Assembly: GCA_009779495.1 (NCBI GenBank)
Contig: WRED01000002.1
Location: 1 to 64,000 of the forward strand
Source of the DNA: Oscillospiraceae bacterium
Lineage (GTDB): Bacteria > Bacillota > Clostridia > Oscillospirales > Acutalibacteraceae
Direction: 5' to 3'
Length of the DNA stretch: 64,000 bases
Position numbers and translations under genes: made by a program. The notes beneath the pieces are model-generated. The model searched no databases. It saw only the letters and a program-made list of their open reading frames with translations, and had not been told where the DNA came from. Below, one piece after another: positions 23,205 through 34,514 of this stretch. Every line of letters begins with the position of its first letter. The stretch's first letter is position 1.

Positions 23205-24725
23205 ATGGAGGGGAACACCGCTGCCGCAGTCCCGGAGGAACTCCAGCCGAAAAAAACGGCTGAAAGAAGATACATACGCCCGAAAGAGCTGATGGCGTAT
23301 TCGCTCACGTCTTACGGGCTGAACAACCTGACCACGTATGTCAACGCGACGAAGCAGTTTTTCATGATGAGCTTTCTGGGCTTGACGGGAACGCTGTACG
23401 GCACGATGAGCACGGTCTCGACGATTTGGGACGCGCTTGACGATCCGCTTTCAGGCGTTATTATTGACCGAAGCCGCACGCGCTGGGGAAGGCTCCGCCC
23501 GTTTTTAATCGCCCCGATGCCGCTTTGGGCCATTACCGCTATCCTGTTTTTCAGCGTGCCGGGAAGTCTCCTGACGCCGCAGTCAAAATTCATATACGCG
23601 ACTGTTGTGACCATCATCTACGGGATCGGTATGTCGTATCTGAGCGGCTGGGAGCTTCTCCTTTACAATATTACCCCGAACCTGAACGAGCGGGGCAGGC
23701 TGATCGCGACGAATAAGTTCATGAATTTGTTTACATATCTGCCGTCGGTGGTTTCTTTCTGCGTGGATCTTCTGCCTAAGGCGACGAACAACGCCGTTAC
23801 GCAGCAGTCTGTTTACGCGAGTTTTTCTTTCGTATTCGTGGCCATCGCGGTGGTGTGCGTGCTGTTCGGCTTTTTCAACATGAAGGAGCGCGTCGCCGTC
23901 ATGTCGGGCGAGGAAATGCAGAATATCAGTATTTTCAAGTCGTTTGTGTCGCTTATCAAATGCCGTCCGTTGTTTGTGGTTATGCTGGCGACATTTTTCT
24001 CCGATGTGAAGGGAGTCGGCGGCGCGTCGGAAGACTTTTTCTGGCTGAACTGTACGGGCAAGCTGTCCAACCGCGTGCTGTGTAGCCTGTTTACCGGGTT
24101 CCCAAACTATGTCACCACGCCGCTTACGCCAGTTTTAGTCAGGAAGTTCGGGCTGCGGCTGACGGCGTTTTTGGCGGGTATTTTCGGCGGCGTGACGTAT
24201 ACGGCGCTGTACCTCATCGGATATAACCCGTTTGGCGGCAGCGGCGGGAGCGCGAAAAATTTTATTTACCTGGTTGTCGGGCTCACGATCTGCGGTCTGC
24301 CCAACCACATCATGTCGGTCTGCGAGCCGCTGTTAAAGGGCGACATGTACGATTATCTGGAATGGACAACCGGGATGCGCAACGAGGGGATCGTCAACGC
24401 CGTTTCCGGTTATGTCAAGAAGCTTTCCGGCAGCGTGATCCAGCTTGTATCGGGCCTGGTCTTTGACTGGATCAAATTTAAGCCGCAGTACGACATTTAT
24501 GGGAATGTTATACCTCACACGAATCCCAGGGTTCTCAAAGGGATTTTCGGGATTTTCGCGCTGGCCCCGGCAGTGTCGCGGTTCGGGTACGGTTTGGCGG
24601 TGCTGCTGTTTAATGTGCACGGAAAATTTAAGGAGCAGATGCTCGAGGATCTGGCGGTAAGGCGGCTCGCGCGGGCGAAGAAAGATGAGGGCGGGCTGAA
24701 CGCCGTAGAAAATGGGGAAGCATAA
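23205..24725 (+). CDS. GPH-family (MelB-type) sugar:cation symporter
   Basis: 506-residue membrane protein with about twelve hydrophobic segments. ATG 23205 follows GGGGGA; an in-frame ATG at 23187 has no ribosome site. Family marks are the Asp-rich segment IWDALDDPLSGVIIDRSRTRWGRLRPF after helix 2, and PNLNERGRL in the middle cytosolic loop. Both are typical of glycoside-pentoside-hexuronide transporters. Substrate unknown; it may import oligosaccharides released by secreted enzymes. A terminator follows at 24766. Confidence 0.85.
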   Translation: MEGNTAAAVPEELQPKKTAERRYIRPKELMAYSLTSYGLNNLTTYVNATKQFFMMSFLGLTGTLYGTMSTVSTIWDALDDPLSGVIIDRSRTRWGRLRPFLIAPMPLWAITAILFFSVPGSLLTPQSKFIYATVVTIIYGIGMSYLSGWELLLYNITPNLNERGRLIATNKFMNLFTYLPSVVSFCVDLLPKATNNAVTQQSVYASFSFVFVAIAVVCVLFGFFNMKERVAVMSGEEMQNISIFKSFVSLIKCRPLFVVMLATFFSDVKGVGGASEDFFWLNCTGKLSNRVLCSLFTGFPNYVTTPLTPVLVRKFGLRLTAFLAGIFGGVTYTALYLIGYNPFGGSGGSAKNFIYLVVGLTICGLPNHIMSVCEPLLKGDMYDYLEWTTGMRNEGIVNAVSGYVKKLSGSVIQLVSGLVFDWIKFKPQYDIYGNVIPHTNPRVLKGIFGIFALAPAVSRFGYGLAVLLFNVHGKFKEQMLEDLAVRRLARAKKDEGGLNAVENGEA

Positions 24726-24765
24726 GGAAGTGCCTGCCTTTTTGTTCTACAGATGGATAAGCATG

Positions 24766-24792
24766 GTGCCTCGCTTTTTGCGGGGCGCTGTT
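24766..24792 (+). terminator. Terminator after symporter gene
   Basis: 9-bp stem GTGCCTCGC / GCGGGGCGC with a TTTTT loop, then TGTTTT. Confidence 0.7.
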
Positions 24793-24858
24793 TTGAGAAC
24801 CTTAATTAAATCTTAAGCAAATCATAAATTTTGGCGCGCGTATTTTTCAAAATAACTA

Positions 24859-24887
24859 TTGCCTTTTCAGTCTCAAGTTGATATAAT
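24859..24887 (+). promoter_or_regulatory. Promoter of acyl-CoA synthetase gene
   Basis: TTGCCT (24859-24864), 17 bases, TATAAT (24882-24887). Confidence 0.7.
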
Positions 24888-24985
24888 GATGAGGTTGAAA
24901 ATGCGGCACAAAACAGTTGGCAATCGGAGCAACCATGTTAGGGCGTGTTTGAAAATAAATGGAAAAGGATGATTGCGGATTGAAA

Positions 24986-26701
24986 ATGACTAAACCTTTT
25001 TACAAGGTCAGGGAGATAAGGGATCTCCGTGACCTGATCGATCAAAGCGTTGAACTGTTTGGGGAAAGATACGCTTTTGAAGTCAAAAAGGACAATGGCG
25101 AGCATTATTTCATTACATATAAGCAGTACCGCGACGATATAAACGCGTTGGGGACTGTACTTTTGTCGATGGGCTATTCAGGGGGACGCATAGCCATAGC
25201 GGCGGACAACTGCTACGAGTGGTGCATGACGTATATGGCGGCGATAAACGGTGTCGGCGTCGTCGTGCCTACGGACAAGGAGCTGATGTCAGACGACATT
25301 TGCGGGATATTGAACGCAGCGGAGGTCTCGGTGCTTTTCTGCGACGAAAAGATTCTGGAGAAGCTGGACCGCTCCGGCCTTAAAAAGGAAACGCTTTTTG
25401 TCTGCTTTAAGCAAAAGGAGGACGACGAGAGGGCGTTGTCCTTTGATAGGCTTGTGAGCAAGGGGCGCAAGCTGCTTGAGGGCGGCTTTCACGATTATCT
25501 GAACGTGAAAATTGATCCCGAGGCACTGTGCACGCTGCTGTTTACCTCCGGGACGACGGGTACCTCAAAGGGCGTGATGCTGAACCAACGCAATTTCTGC
25601 GCCGAGGTTACGGCGGCTATGGGTGTTGTGAGGGTTTATCCTGAGGATTGCGGCATTTCCATGCTGCCGCTTCATCACACATACGAAAGCACGATCATTT
25701 TATTCATCGCTCCGTACACCGGCGCGAAGGTGACATTTTGCGAGGGCTTTAAGTACGTTTTGAAAAACATGAAGGAGTTCAGTCCCAGCGTGTTCGTAAG
25801 CGTGCCGCTGGTGCTGGAGACCGTTCACCGCCGCCTGCTCAAAGAGATACGCAGAAAGCCGGGCGGCGAAAAGAAGTTCAAGATAGGCAAAGCCATCTGT
25901 AAGGCGGGAAGCAAGGTCGGTCTTGACCTCAAAAAGGTATTTTTCAAGGAGATACAGGAGGCGTTCGGCGGCTCGATGCGCCTGATCATCTGCGGCGCGG
26001 CGCCTATCAACCCGCAGATACTCGAGGACTTCGACGCTTTCGGCATTCAGATCATTTTTGGCTACGGTATGACGGAAACCGCGCCGCTGACGATCATAAA
26101 CAACGACAGGCTGCATCTGTCAAAGTCGGTGGGCGTGCCGCTGCCGGGCGTTGAGGCAAAAATTTTGAATCCCGATCCCCAGACCGGCGTCGGAGAGATT
26201 CTCGTAAAAGGCCCGATGGTCATGATGGGCTACTACAACAACCCTGAGGCTACGGCGGAGGTGATCGACGGGGAGGGCTTCCTGCACACCGGAGACTTGG
26301 GCAGCGTAGACAAAAAAGGCAGGTTCTACATCGCGGGGCGTATTAAGAACGTCATCGTAACCGAGAACGGCAAAAATATTTATCCTGAGGAGATCGAGTA
26401 CCACCTCAGTACGAATCCCATCGTGGGTGACTCGCTCGTTTTCGCCGACACCGACCGCAAGGGAAACACTGTCGTGAAAGCGAAAATTTTCCCGAATATC
26501 GAGGAGATCAAGGAGAAGCTTAAAAAGACCGAGCTGTCCGATACGGATATCGAGGCCGAGGTCGCGAACGCTGTGGCGGATATAAACAAGCGGCTGCCGC
26601 AGTTTAAGCGTATATCGGGCTTCAATATACGGCGCAAGGAGTTTATTAAGACTACGACGCAGAAGATACAGCGGTTCAGGGATGAGAATACAAGAGATTG
26701 A
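24986..26701 (+). CDS. AMP-dependent long-chain acyl-CoA synthetase
   Basis: 571-residue cytosolic adenylate-forming enzyme that activates a fatty acid via acyl-AMP to acyl-CoA. The P-loop-like LLFTSGTTGTSKGVMLNQ, the GYGMTETAPL substrate motif, GEILVKGPMVMMGYY, and the C-terminal GRIKNVIVTENGKNIYPEEIE hinge are all present, as is a late catalytic Lys region (FIKTTTQKIQR). The exact start is unsure: ATG 24959, TTG 24980 and ATG 24986 are in frame; the last gives a typical MTKPFYKVREIRDL opening. No fatty-acid partner genes lie nearby. Confidence 0.88.
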   Translation: MTKPFYKVREIRDLRDLIDQSVELFGERYAFEVKKDNGEHYFITYKQYRDDINALGTVLLSMGYSGGRIAIAADNCYEWCMTYMAAINGVGVVVPTDKELMSDDICGILNAAEVSVLFCDEKILEKLDRSGLKKETLFVCFKQKEDDERALSFDRLVSKGRKLLEGGFHDYLNVKIDPEALCTLLFTSGTTGTSKGVMLNQRNFCAEVTAAMGVVRVYPEDCGISMLPLHHTYESTIILFIAPYTGAKVTFCEGFKYVLKNMKEFSPSVFVSVPLVLETVHRRLLKEIRRKPGGEKKFKIGKAICKAGSKVGLDLKKVFFKEIQEAFGGSMRLIICGAAPINPQILEDFDAFGIQIIFGYGMTETAPLTIINNDRLHLSKSVGVPLPGVEAKILNPDPQTGVGEILVKGPMVMMGYYNNPEATAEVIDGEGFLHTGDLGSVDKKGRFYIAGRIKNVIVTENGKNIYPEEIEYHLSTNPIVGDSLVFADTDRKGNTVVKAKIFPNIEEIKEKLKKTELSDTDIEAEVANAVADINKRLPQFKRISGFNIRRKEFIKTTTQKIQRFRDENTRD

Positions 26702-26753
26702 GTTGAAAATGGCAAGCGGAGCGGTCGATTGACTGCTCCGCTTAAAAATTCCC

Positions 26754-26782
26754 TTGCAAATCAAATATCCGCGTGGTATTAT
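26754..26782 (+). promoter_or_regulatory. Promoter of methyltransferase gene
   Basis: TTGCAA (26754-26759), 17 bases, TATTAT (26777-26782). A 9-bp hairpin (26714-26743, AAGCGGAGC/GCTCCGCTT) just upstream may close the previous gene. Confidence 0.65.
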
Positions 26783-26844
26783 ACTCGTTGACAGCTGGAA
26801 AAAGATCGCAAACGCCGTTCGGCGGGGAAAGGGCATCAGGAAGC

Positions 26845-27729
26845 ATGAATCATTATTGGTCGCAATATGTCCAGTTCACGGAAGAACTATATGGCTCCCG
26901 TGCGCTAAAATTTCATGACGGCAACAAGGATTTATGGTTATCCGCTTTACAGGTTAAGGACGGCATGAATGTCCTCGAGGTCGGTTGCGGCGGCGGAATT
27001 TTCTGCCACCGAATTAAGACATATCTGCCGGGCACGAAAGTAACAGGCTTGGATTTTGATATCGGGCATATCGAGTGGGCCAACGAAAAGACCGCCGAGC
27101 TCAATCTTGACTGCGCGTTTGTGAATGGCGACGCGACCGCTTTGCTTTTTGAAGAAAATACTTTCGATTTATGTTTCTCTCACACCGTCATGACATTTTG
27201 CGAGCCAAATGCTTTTATCAGCGAACAATACAGGGTGTTAAAGCCGGGCGGCATTATCGTTGTTTTGAATGTATTTGGCGGCGGGATCAATCCTGAAATG
27301 TGGAAGCCTGACGAAAACAGCGCTGAAAAGGAACTGTTTGACAAAGTATGGGCGGAAGCGGACAAGAATGAGTTGAGTCATGTCAAGAAATATGCTTTGC
27401 AATTACGGGATTATCCCGTTTATCTTGAAAAAGCAGGATTCAGGAATGTTAAATTAGAGGTCATTGCAACAGCAACGTATAACCCGGACAGCCACAACGT
27501 CGGCGAGGATGCCGCGCTCGAAATGATTAACGAAAACCGTCTGTCAGAAATGTGCAGCGTCCAAAAGGCGAGGGCAATGGCGCCGTCAGCGCTGACCGAT
27601 GATGAATATAACCGGCTTGCCGATTTGATTGACAGACGATATGATGAGCGTGTACAAAAATATAAAGCCGGAGAAAAACTGTGGGATTTTTCTGCCGGTA
27701 TGACTGTGGCAATCAGTGGAGTAAAGTGA
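26845..27729 (+). CDS. Class I SAM-dependent methyltransferase
   Basis: 294-residue Rossmann methyltransferase. Motif I is VLEVGCGGGIFCHRI, motif II the acidic GLDFDIGHIEWA, then NGDATALLFEENTFDLCFSHTVM and the LKPGGIIVVLNVF strand, so SAM binding is sure. ATG 26845 is preferred over an unlikely longer frame from 26773. The base composition is AT-rich compared with neighbours. The C-terminal third has no recognisable substrate domain. It could methylate a small molecule, as arsenite- or ubiquinone-type relatives do. Confidence 0.85.
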   Translation: MNHYWSQYVQFTEELYGSRALKFHDGNKDLWLSALQVKDGMNVLEVGCGGGIFCHRIKTYLPGTKVTGLDFDIGHIEWANEKTAELNLDCAFVNGDATALLFEENTFDLCFSHTVMTFCEPNAFISEQYRVLKPGGIIVVLNVFGGGINPEMWKPDENSAEKELFDKVWAEADKNELSHVKKYALQLRDYPVYLEKAGFRNVKLEVIATATYNPDSHNVGEDAALEMINENRLSEMCSVQKARAMAPSALTDDEYNRLADLIDRRYDERVQKYKAGEKLWDFSAGMTVAISGVK

Positions 27730-27746
27730 TATATTTTACGCAGCAA

Positions 27747-27775
27747 CAATATTCAGCCGCCTCCGCGCATACAAT
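27747..27775 (+). promoter_or_regulatory. SigmaE-like sporulation promoter of yunB
   Basis: CAATATT (27747-27753), 14 bases, CATACAAT (27768-27775). This fits the Bacillus sigmaE pattern (KMATATT, 13-15, CATACANT) except for the first base. yunB is a sigmaE gene in Bacillus. Confidence 0.5.
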
Positions 27776-27878
27776 TACTATACACCTTAACGACTATAAA
27801 ATCGGCAAAAAAGCAGTTTTTTATTATGATTTTAAGGAGTTAAGGAGTATATAACAGTGTAATTGGAGGTGCGGCGGT

Positions 27879-28514
27879 ATGCGGACGCGCTTTAGGCGGC
27901 GTTATTATTCGGTGGCGAGTAAAAAAAAGCTCTTTAAGCTGTTTGTGTGTCTGCTTTTGGCGGCAACAGCGGCTCTGATGACCGACGCGAAGATCCGTCC
28001 GCAGATCAGGGCGCTGTCGGCATCGCGCGCCGTTGTGCTGGCGGAAAACACGATCAACCAGGCGGTGCGGGACGTTTTAAGTGCCGGCAGCATCAATTAC
28101 GGCGAGCTTGTCACGGTGGACAAGGATCGCGACGGGCAGGTGACCGCCGTCAAAACCGACGCGCTGAAAATAAATCTGCTCAAGGCGGAGCTGTGCGCGG
28201 AGATAGAGCGGCGGCTGTCCGATTTTACAAGGTACGACATAGAGGTGCCGTTCGGCCTGGTGACGGGAGTGGACTCGCTTGCGGGCCGCGGGCCGTCGAT
28301 TCACGTCAAGGTGTCGATGACGGGCTACGCCAACTGCAATATATCCAACGATTTTTTGTCGGCGGGGATCAACCAGACGCTTCACAGGATGATGCTGGAC
28401 ATAAAAACCGGCGTGTATGTTCAGCTGCCGGACTACTCGGGCTTTACGGAGGTCGAGACGCGGTTTTGTTTGTCGGAGACGGTGATTGTGGGGAATGTGC
28501 CAGGTTTTTATGGG

Positions 28515-28520
<6 letters not shown>
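27879..28520 (+). CDS. yunB: Sporulation protein YunB
   Basis: 213-residue protein of the YunB family, made in the mother cell during sporulation; its biochemical job is unknown. It has one N-terminal membrane segment (LFVCLLLAATAALMTDAKIRP) and an outside domain with LAENTINQAVRDVLS, YGELVTVDKDRDGQVTAVKTD, and GRGPSIHVKVSMTGY. These are the family's core blocks. TTGGAGGTG precedes the ATG. A sigmaE-like promoter is visible upstream. The last codons and stop lie in the AATTGAGAATTG tag repeat. Confidence 0.88.
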
Positions 28521-30530
<2,010 letters not shown>

Positions 30531-30567
30531 AGAATAATCACAAGTCTGCCGCCGCATAATAACTTCG

Positions 30568-31275
30568 GTGATTTATGTGGACTACCTGAAAATCGGGCTG
30601 ACCTCGATTCTTGCTTTCGCGGCCATGTTCCTGCTTGAAAAGATCATGGGCGGCCGCCAGATATCGCAGATGACGATGCTTGACTACGTCACAGGCATCA
30701 CAATCGGCTCTATCGCGGCGGAGCTGGCGACTGAGCTTGAGGAGCCTTTAAAGCCGCTTTTGGCCATGGGCGTGTTCGGCGTTGTTGTAGCGGCGCTTAA
30801 CCTGCTTACAAATAAGTCGGCGAAGCTTCGGAAAATCATTTCGGGGCAGACTCTTGTGTTGCTGGACGGCGGTGTGCTGTACCGCGAAAGCTTCAGATCT
30901 GCGAAGCTCGACCTGAACGAGTTCATGACGGCGGCCCGTGCAAACGGCTACTTCGACATCAGCCAGATACGCATGGCCATGATGGAGGTCAACGGCAGCA
31001 TTAGCTTTTTGCCCGAGGACTCCGCGCGGCCGCTGACGCCGAACGACATGAATATTCAGCCGACGACGACGCTGCCCGAAACGCATGTAATTCTCGACGG
31101 GCGCGTGATGAAGCACAATTTGCGCCTTACCGGAAAGGACGAAAACTGGCTGAATAAGCAGCTTTCGGGACAGGGCTATAAGTCGCCGAAAGAGGTCTTT
31201 TTGGCAACGTGCAGGGATGATAACAGCCTTTCAGTATATCCAATTGTCAAAAGTCAGGCGAAAGAAAAGTCCTGA
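30568..31275 (+). CDS. DUF421 (YetF-type) membrane protein
   Basis: 235-residue protein. N-terminal membrane helices (IGLTSILAFAAMFLLEKIMGG; MLDYVTGITIGSIAAEL) are followed by a cytosolic DUF421 domain with GQTLVLLDGGVLYRESF, ELMTAARA-type segment FMTAARANGYFDISQIRMAMMEVNGSISFL. In Bacillus, YetF/YdfS-like proteins are linked with spores or stress; biochemical function is not settled. The start is uncertain: GTG 30568 or GTG 30577, neither with a strong ribosome site. It is 37 bases after ligA. Confidence 0.85.
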   Translation: MIYVDYLKIGLTSILAFAAMFLLEKIMGGRQISQMTMLDYVTGITIGSIAAELATELEEPLKPLLAMGVFGVVVAALNLLTNKSAKLRKIISGQTLVLLDGGVLYRESFRSAKLDLNEFMTAARANGYFDISQIRMAMMEVNGSISFLPEDSARPLTPNDMNIQPTTTLPETHVILDGRVMKHNLRLTGKDENWLNKQLSGQGYKSPKEVFLATCRDDNSLSVYPIVKSQAKEKS

Positions 31276-31297
31276 TATAAAAATTCGGAGAACGTAA

Positions 31298-32662
31298 ATG
31301 GTCAAAGAAAAAAGCTTTTACAAAAATCTGTTGATGTTGAGCCTGCCCATCGCGGCGCAAAACATCATTACATATCTGGTGGGGCTGGGCGACAACGTGA
31401 TGGTGGCCTCCCTGGGCGAGACGGCCGTTTCGGGCGTATACGTCGCGAATCAGATCACGAACCTCCTGCAAATGTTCGTGGCGGGCATATCGGCGGCGCT
31501 CACGGTGCTGGCGGCGCAGTACTGGGGCAGGGGCGACCGCGAAAGCGTCAAGTCGATCATCGCGGTGGCGTTTAAGATATGCCTGGCCGTCTCCGCGCTT
31601 TTGTGGGGCGTTATGTTCTTCTTCACGGGGCAGGTCCTCGGGCTGTTTACAAACGAGCCTGAGGTTGCCGCGGCGGGGGTTGAGTACACAAGGCCGCTGT
31701 GCTTCACGTATTTGCCGTTTTGCATGACGAACCTGCTGATAGCGTCGATGCGCTGCGTGGAGTCGGTCAAGATAGGCAGCCGCTCGGCCGCGTTCGCTTT
31801 GGTGTCGGATCTTTTCCTGAACTGGGTATTTATTTACGGCAAGCTCGGCGTGCCCGCGATGGGCGTCAAGGGCGCGGCGGTATCCACGGTGATCTCGCGG
31901 CTGCTTGAGCTGTCGGTGGTGCTGTGGTATGTTATGAAAGTGGACCGCAAGCTCAAGCTTAGGATACGCGAGCTTTTCAAAAAATCGCCCTACGTCCGAG
32001 ATTTCTTCCGCTACGGCGCGCCTGTCATTACGGGCGATCTGCTTTGGGGGCTGAATCTGGCGGCGCAGGGCGTTATCGTCGGACATTTGGGGACAGAGGC
32101 GATCGCGGCGGTGAGTATCGCGGGCACGATGTTTACCATCATTGCCGTGGGCTCCTACGGGGTGCGCGACGGCGCGGCGGTGATCATCGGCAAAACGGTG
32201 GGGAGCGGCGACGTTGAAAAGGTCAAAGCATACGCGAAAACGCTTCAGGTGATTTTCATTTCGGTGGGTGCGGTCACGGGACTCGCGATTTTGCTGTCGA
32301 GGGGCGCTGTGCCGCTTGTTTACCGGCGGATGGACACGGCGACGCTTCAAACGGCGCGCCAGCTGCTGACGGTGTTGAGCGTGACGGTCGTCGGCACGTC
32401 GTACCAGATGGCGTCGCTGACGGGCATCGTGCGGGCGGGAGGCTCAACGCATTTCGTGCTTGTCAACGACCTGATTTTCGTATGGCTCATCGTTATACCG
32501 TCGGCGGTTGTCGCGGCGTATGTTTTCGGCGCACCGGCGTGGGTCGTGTTCGCGTGCCTGAAGTGCGACCAGATACTCAAGTGCGCGGTGGCGGTGGTTA
32601 AGGTAAACAGATTTAAGTGGATCAAGAATTTGACGAGAAATGCGGAGTCTGTGATTTCGTAA
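31298..32662 (+). CDS. MATE family efflux transporter
   Basis: 454-residue, twelve-helix exporter of the NorM/DinF type that uses a Na+ or H+ gradient to expel cationic drugs or metabolites. The first repeat shows LSLPIAAQNIITYLVGLGDNVMVASLGETAVSGVYVANQ, characteristic of MATE helix 1-2. The second repeat (YGAPVITGDLLWGLNLAAQGVIVGHLG) mirrors it. GGAG lies eight bases before the ATG. Substrate unknown. A truncated CCCCTCC repeat follows its stop. Confidence 0.9.
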   Translation: MVKEKSFYKNLLMLSLPIAAQNIITYLVGLGDNVMVASLGETAVSGVYVANQITNLLQMFVAGISAALTVLAAQYWGRGDRESVKSIIAVAFKICLAVSALLWGVMFFFTGQVLGLFTNEPEVAAAGVEYTRPLCFTYLPFCMTNLLIASMRCVESVKIGSRSAAFALVSDLFLNWVFIYGKLGVPAMGVKGAAVSTVISRLLELSVVLWYVMKVDRKLKLRIRELFKKSPYVRDFFRYGAPVITGDLLWGLNLAAQGVIVGHLGTEAIAAVSIAGTMFTIIAVGSYGVRDGAAVIIGKTVGSGDVEKVKAYAKTLQVIFISVGAVTGLAILLSRGAVPLVYRRMDTATLQTARQLLTVLSVTVVGTSYQMASLTGIVRAGGSTHFVLVNDLIFVWLIVIPSAVVAAYVFGAPAWVVFACLKCDQILKCAVAVVKVNRFKWIKNLTRNAESVIS

Positions 32663-32667
32663 AGCTT

Positions 32668-32822
32668 TTTTAGAATTTTGTGTTGACTTTAAACTTTCAA
32701 ACCCCTCCGGCACTGCGTGCCACCTCCCCTTGCAGGGGAGGCTTGGGCAGCGCCAGAGGGTTTTGAATACTTAATGTGATAATCTCCTGTATAAATATAA
32801 GTGTCTAAAACAGCAATTTTTA
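32668..32822. repeat. CCCCTCC palindromic repeat element, copy C (deleted)
   Basis: Carries the left arm (AAACCCCTCCGGCACTGCGTG, CACCTCCCCTTGCAGGGGAGG) and both outer flanks but lacks most of the right arm. An internal deletion is likely. The rest of 32663-33014 holds the phoH promoter. Confidence 0.75.
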
Positions 32823-32949
32823 ACGTATATTCCAGAAAAAACTTTTTATAATAGTATTATTGCATATCTGGTACTATTAATATGTACATAATGTACAAAG
32901 TCAGAGCGAAAAATTTTATCAAAAACTGACACAAAACGAAATTTTTTTG

Positions 32950-32978
32950 TTGAAATATTGTGCCTAGTATAGTATAAT
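32950..32978 (+). promoter_or_regulatory. Promoter of phoH-recO block
   Basis: TTGAAA (32950-32955), 17 bases, TATAAT (32973-32978). Confidence 0.7.
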
Positions 32979-33014
32979 ATACAAAATGTATGTATCGGGT
33001 GTGACAAGAACACA

Positions 33015-33980
33015 ATGGAGCAGATTATAAGCGTCGAGCGGATGGAGCACGCCGTTGAGCTGTTCGGGAGCTTTGACGAGAACGTCAGGCTCATCGAAAG
33101 CTCTTTCGGGGTGAGCGTCGTCAGCCGCGGCTCAGAGTTCAAGGTGACGGGCGAGAACGAGGAAAACGTTTCCAAGGGCGTCCGTGCCATCAACGGCCTG
33201 CTCACGCTGGTGAACAAGGGCGAAGCGCTAAGTGAGCAAAATGTGCGCTACGTGATCTCGCTTGTGAATGAGGGCGGCGAGGACAAGCTGGAGTCCATGG
33301 CGTCTGACTGCGTGTGCGTGACCGTGCGCGGTAAGACGGTGAAGCCGAAAACCCTGGGGCAGAAAAAGTATGTCGAGGCGATACGCAGCAATACGGTCAC
33401 CTTGGGCGTGGGCCCTGCGGGCACGGGTAAGACGTATCTGGCGGTGGCGCTGGCGGTGACGGCGTTTCGCTCAAAGTCGGTCAATCGGATCATCCTGACG
33501 AGGCCGGCGGTTGAGGCGGGCGAGAAGCTGGGTTTTTTGCCGGGCGACTTGCAGCAGAAGATTGATCCCTATCTCCGCCCGCTGTATGACGCGCTGTTCG
33601 ATATGCTGGGCATGGAAAATTTTCAGAAGCATCAGCTCCGCGGAAGCATAGAGGTGGCGCCCCTGGCGTATATGAGAGGCCGTACGCTTGACGACAGCTT
33701 CATTATCCTGGACGAGGCGCAGAACACCACAGCCGAGCAGATGAAGATGTTTTTAACGCGCCTGGGGCTGAATTCCAAAATGGTGGTTACGGGCGATGTG
33801 ACGCAGATCGACTTGCCGGAGGGAAAGCGGTCGGGGCTTTTGGACGCGATGAGGATACTGAAAAATATTGAGGGCATATCCACCGTGAGGTTTACAGAAA
33901 AGGACGTAGTCAGGCATAAGCTTGTGCAGGATATCATCAAGGCTTATGAGAGACGTGACGCGGAGGGGAAACGTAAATGA
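33015..33980 (+). CDS. phoH: PhoH family ATPase
   Basis: 321-residue cytosolic ATPase of the PhoH/PhoL type, tied to RNA metabolism and usually next to ybeY. The N-terminal part (about residues 1-100) resembles a KH-like RNA-binding fold. Walker A is GPAGTGKTYLA (near 135), Walker B FIILDEAQNTT. RPAVEAGEKLGFLPGD and VTGDVTQIDLP are family blocks. The stop overlaps the ybeY start by four bases, so the two are translationally coupled. The ribosome site is weak. Confidence 0.93.
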   Translation: MEQIISVERMEHAVELFGSFDENVRLIESSFGVSVVSRGSEFKVTGENEENVSKGVRAINGLLTLVNKGEALSEQNVRYVISLVNEGGEDKLESMASDCVCVTVRGKTVKPKTLGQKKYVEAIRSNTVTLGVGPAGTGKTYLAVALAVTAFRSKSVNRIILTRPAVEAGEKLGFLPGDLQQKIDPYLRPLYDALFDMLGMENFQKHQLRGSIEVAPLAYMRGRTLDDSFIILDEAQNTTAEQMKMFLTRLGLNSKMVVTGDVTQIDLPEGKRSGLLDAMRILKNIEGISTVRFTEKDVVRHKLVQDIIKAYERRDAEGKRK

Positions 33981-34483
33981 CCGATAAAATCAAGGTTATT
34001 ATCTCGGACGACCAAAACAGGGTCAAGGTGCCGACGGGGGTCAGGCTGCTCATTCGCCGTTGCTGCACGGCGTCGCTTGTAAACGAGAAATTCAAGGGAT
34101 CGGCCGAGATCAGCGTCCGCTTTGTAGACGACGAGGAGATACGCAGCCTGAATCTGCAATACCGTCAGAGGGACAGGGAAACTGACGTTTTGTCGTTCCC
34201 GCTTGGCATCGGCGGCCTTTACGACGTCAATCAGGATACAGGCGCACAGATGCTTGGTGATATCGTGATCTCAATACAGCGGGCGATGGAGCAGGCGGCC
34301 CGGTACGGGCACACGCTACATAGGGAGCTTGGGTTTCTCACGGTGCACTCCATGCTGCATCTGCTGGGTTATGATCACGAAAGCGGCGGGCTGGAAAGCG
34401 TGCGTATGAGGGAAAAAGAGGAGAACATACTGGAACAGCTTGGACTCAGGCGGACTCCCAGCTATCATGGCATAACCACGTAA
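33977..34483 (+). CDS. ybeY: Endoribonuclease YbeY (rRNA maturation factor)
   Basis: 168-residue metal-dependent RNase acting in 16S rRNA 3' maturation and ribosome quality control. The zinc motif H-x3-H-x5-H is seen in HSMLHLLGYDHE. The FVDDEEIRSLNLQYRQRDRETDVLSFPL segment is diagnostic. Starts within the phoH stop (ATGA). Confidence 0.95.
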   Translation: MTDKIKVIISDDQNRVKVPTGVRLLIRRCCTASLVNEKFKGSAEISVRFVDDEEIRSLNLQYRQRDRETDVLSFPLGIGGLYDVNQDTGAQMLGDIVISIQRAMEQAARYGHTLHRELGFLTVHSMLHLLGYDHESGGLESVRMREKEENILEQLGLRRTPSYHGITT

Positions 34484-34514
34484 GCAACCACTGATGAACA
34501 TAAGGAAAACGAAA

